From the NCBI GenBank assembly GCA_041569895.1, contig JBFFXF010000179.1, forward strand, positions 1-14,770: 14,770 bases of DNA, read 5' to 3'. The notes under the pieces are model-generated. The model was not told where the DNA came from and made no database searches. It saw only the letters and a list, made by a program, of their open reading frames with translations. The position numbers and the translations under genes are program-made. This stretch comes from JBFFXF01 sp041569895 (GTDB taxonomy: Bacteria; Planctomycetota; UBA8108; JACQVS01). Shown one piece after another: positions 13,966 to 14,770 of the stretch; the first letter of the stretch is position 1; every line of letters starts with the position of its first letter.

Positions 13966-14703
13966 TCAGCCCCGCGCGCGCCAGCTCTCGACCAGCCCGT
14001 GGAGGACGAGGTCCGGCTCGACGCGCTCCACCGCGGCGATCGAGGGCGCGACGCGCTCGGCGTCGCCCCCGGTGGCGACGACGTGAAACGGCCAGTCGAG
14101 CGCGCGCTGGAGACCCGCGATGATGCGCTCGACGCCGCCCGCCGCCTGGAGCAGCAAGCCGTGCCGCAGCGCGGCGCGCGTCTCGTCGGGCACGGCGGTC
14201 TCGTCGATCGGCCCGAGCTCGACACGCGGCAGCCGCGGGGCGCGCTCGGCGATCGCCAGCGCCGCCGTCGTCGCGCCGATGCCGATCGCCCCGCCGAGGA
14301 ACTCCCCCTCCGGAGACCCCACGTTGACCGTGGTCGCCGTGCCGAAGTCGACGACGACGACACCCTCTCCCGGAAAGAGCTGCCGCGCCCCGACGACGCC
14401 GAGCAGCCGATCGATGCCGACCTCGCGCGGATCACGATAGCGATTGCGAAGCGGCACCTCGAAGTCCCGCCCCGCGACCGAAACCGGCAGCCCGATCGCC
14501 CCGAGCACACGCTCGATCTCGACACACCGCGAGGGATTGACCGACCCGATCACCACCCGCGACGCCCGGCGCCCCCACTCGAACGTCCGCTCGGAAAACT
14601 GCGTCTCGGCAAGCGGCATGTATCCGCGGCGAATGTCCGCGCCACCGTCGTCGAGGAGGAGATAGCGGAGGTTTGTATTGCCGAGAGAGAGGGCGAGGAG
14701 CAT
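13966..14703 (-). CDS. coaX: Type III pantothenate kinase family (CoaX)
   Basis: The 245-aa product has the CoaX features: an N-terminal LGNTN phosphate loop, EVGIDRLLGVVGA with the predicted catalytic Asp98, and VVVVDFGTATTVNV (D119) followed by GEFLGGAIGIG. Reaction: ATP-dependent phosphorylation of pantothenate, the first step of CoA synthesis. One oddity is that the usual Asp of the N-terminal DxGNT motif is Ser6 (ALSLGNTN), a position normally linked to metal/ATP binding. ATG 14703 fits the family N-terminus, but CCCCCC directly precedes it and there is no Shine-Dalgarno. The frame stays open upstream to the window edge, so a longer or fused form cannot be excluded. It is the first gene visible in the operon. 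Confidence 0.9.
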   Translation of the reverse strand: MLLALSLGNTNLRYLLLDDGGADIRRGYMPLAETQFSERTFEWGRRASRVVIGSVNPSRCVEIERVLGAIGLPVSVAGRDFEVPLRNRYRDPREVGIDRLLGVVGARQLFPGEGVVVVDFGTATTVNVGSPEGEFLGGAIGIGATTAALAIAERAPRLPRVELGPIDETAVPDETRAALRHGLLLQAAGGVERIIAGLQRALDWPFHVVATGGDAERVAPSIAAVERVEPDLVLHGLVESWRARG

Positions 14704-14752
14704 GGGGGGTAGTATGCCATCGGTAGGGTTGAGACGGTAGAGTACGATCCCT

Positions 14753-14770
14753 CGTACCCGTACCCGTACC
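14753..14770. repeat. CGTACC hexamer repeat at right edge
   Basis: Three exact tandem copies of CGTACC occupy 14753-14770 and run off the window, so the array may be longer. It lies about 50 bp upstream of coaX on the minus strand. Confidence 0.6.

Noticed and set aside
1..14770. CRISPR array, insertion sequence or transposase
   Set aside because: I saw no regularly spaced repeats of suitable length, no transposase or integrase frame, and no terminal inverted repeats with target duplications.

Overview
The window is visibly very G+C-rich, with dense minus-strand genes, 4-20 bp gene overlaps and several GTG starts. This points to a high-GC bacterium. Gene content (GAF/sigma-54 activator, type III pantothenate kinase, a divergent MnmE-like GTPase, pyrR-pyrB-pyrC, and a Ser/Arg- and His/Tyr-rich secreted TPR protein) would fit a deep lineage such as Planctomycetota, Myxococcota or a related candidate phylum. 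I cannot place it more precisely from sequence alone.

Layout. 1-498: minus-strand hypothetical gene cut by the left edge. 499-831: gene-free stretch with three strong GC hairpins. 832-907: tRNA-Asn(GTT), minus strand, CCA encoded, with a near-consensus promoter at 979-1006. 908-1871: gene-poor region holding a G-quadruplex-type motif, a strong plus-strand promoter, a possible structured ncRNA ending in a T-tract, and two copies of a palindromic operator-like motif. 1872-3569: the only well-supported plus-strand protein gene, a GAF-domain sigma-54 enhancer-binding protein with its own promoter and a third palindrome copy just beyond its stop. 3647-6033: convergent hpt-sppA operon (ATGA overlap). 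6034-6472: intergenic, with the hpt promoter and a 9-bp hairpin. 6473-9229: 918-aa secreted low-complexity protein with its own promoter. 9357-14703: one long minus-strand operon in the order coaX, mnmE-like, pyrR, pyrB, pyrC, vanZ-like.

Working together. pyrR/pyrB/pyrC place the first committed pyrimidine steps and their uridine-nucleotide sensor in one operon, behind a CoA-biosynthesis kinase and a tRNA-modification-type GTPase. hpt supplies purine salvage and is translationally coupled to a membrane signal-peptide peptidase. Several operon products deviate at residues usually considered essential. The dihydroorotase lacks a metal-ligand His, a substrate-binding Asn and the catalytic Asp. 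The CoaX lacks the first conserved Asp. The MnmE-like GTPase lacks the C-terminal CxGK motif. 

The most unusual items are the 918-aa SR/HY/TPR secreted protein, the pseudoenzyme-like PyrC beside an intact PyrB, and the unexplained transcription unit around 1166-1545 next to the repeated CGTCATGACG palindromes.
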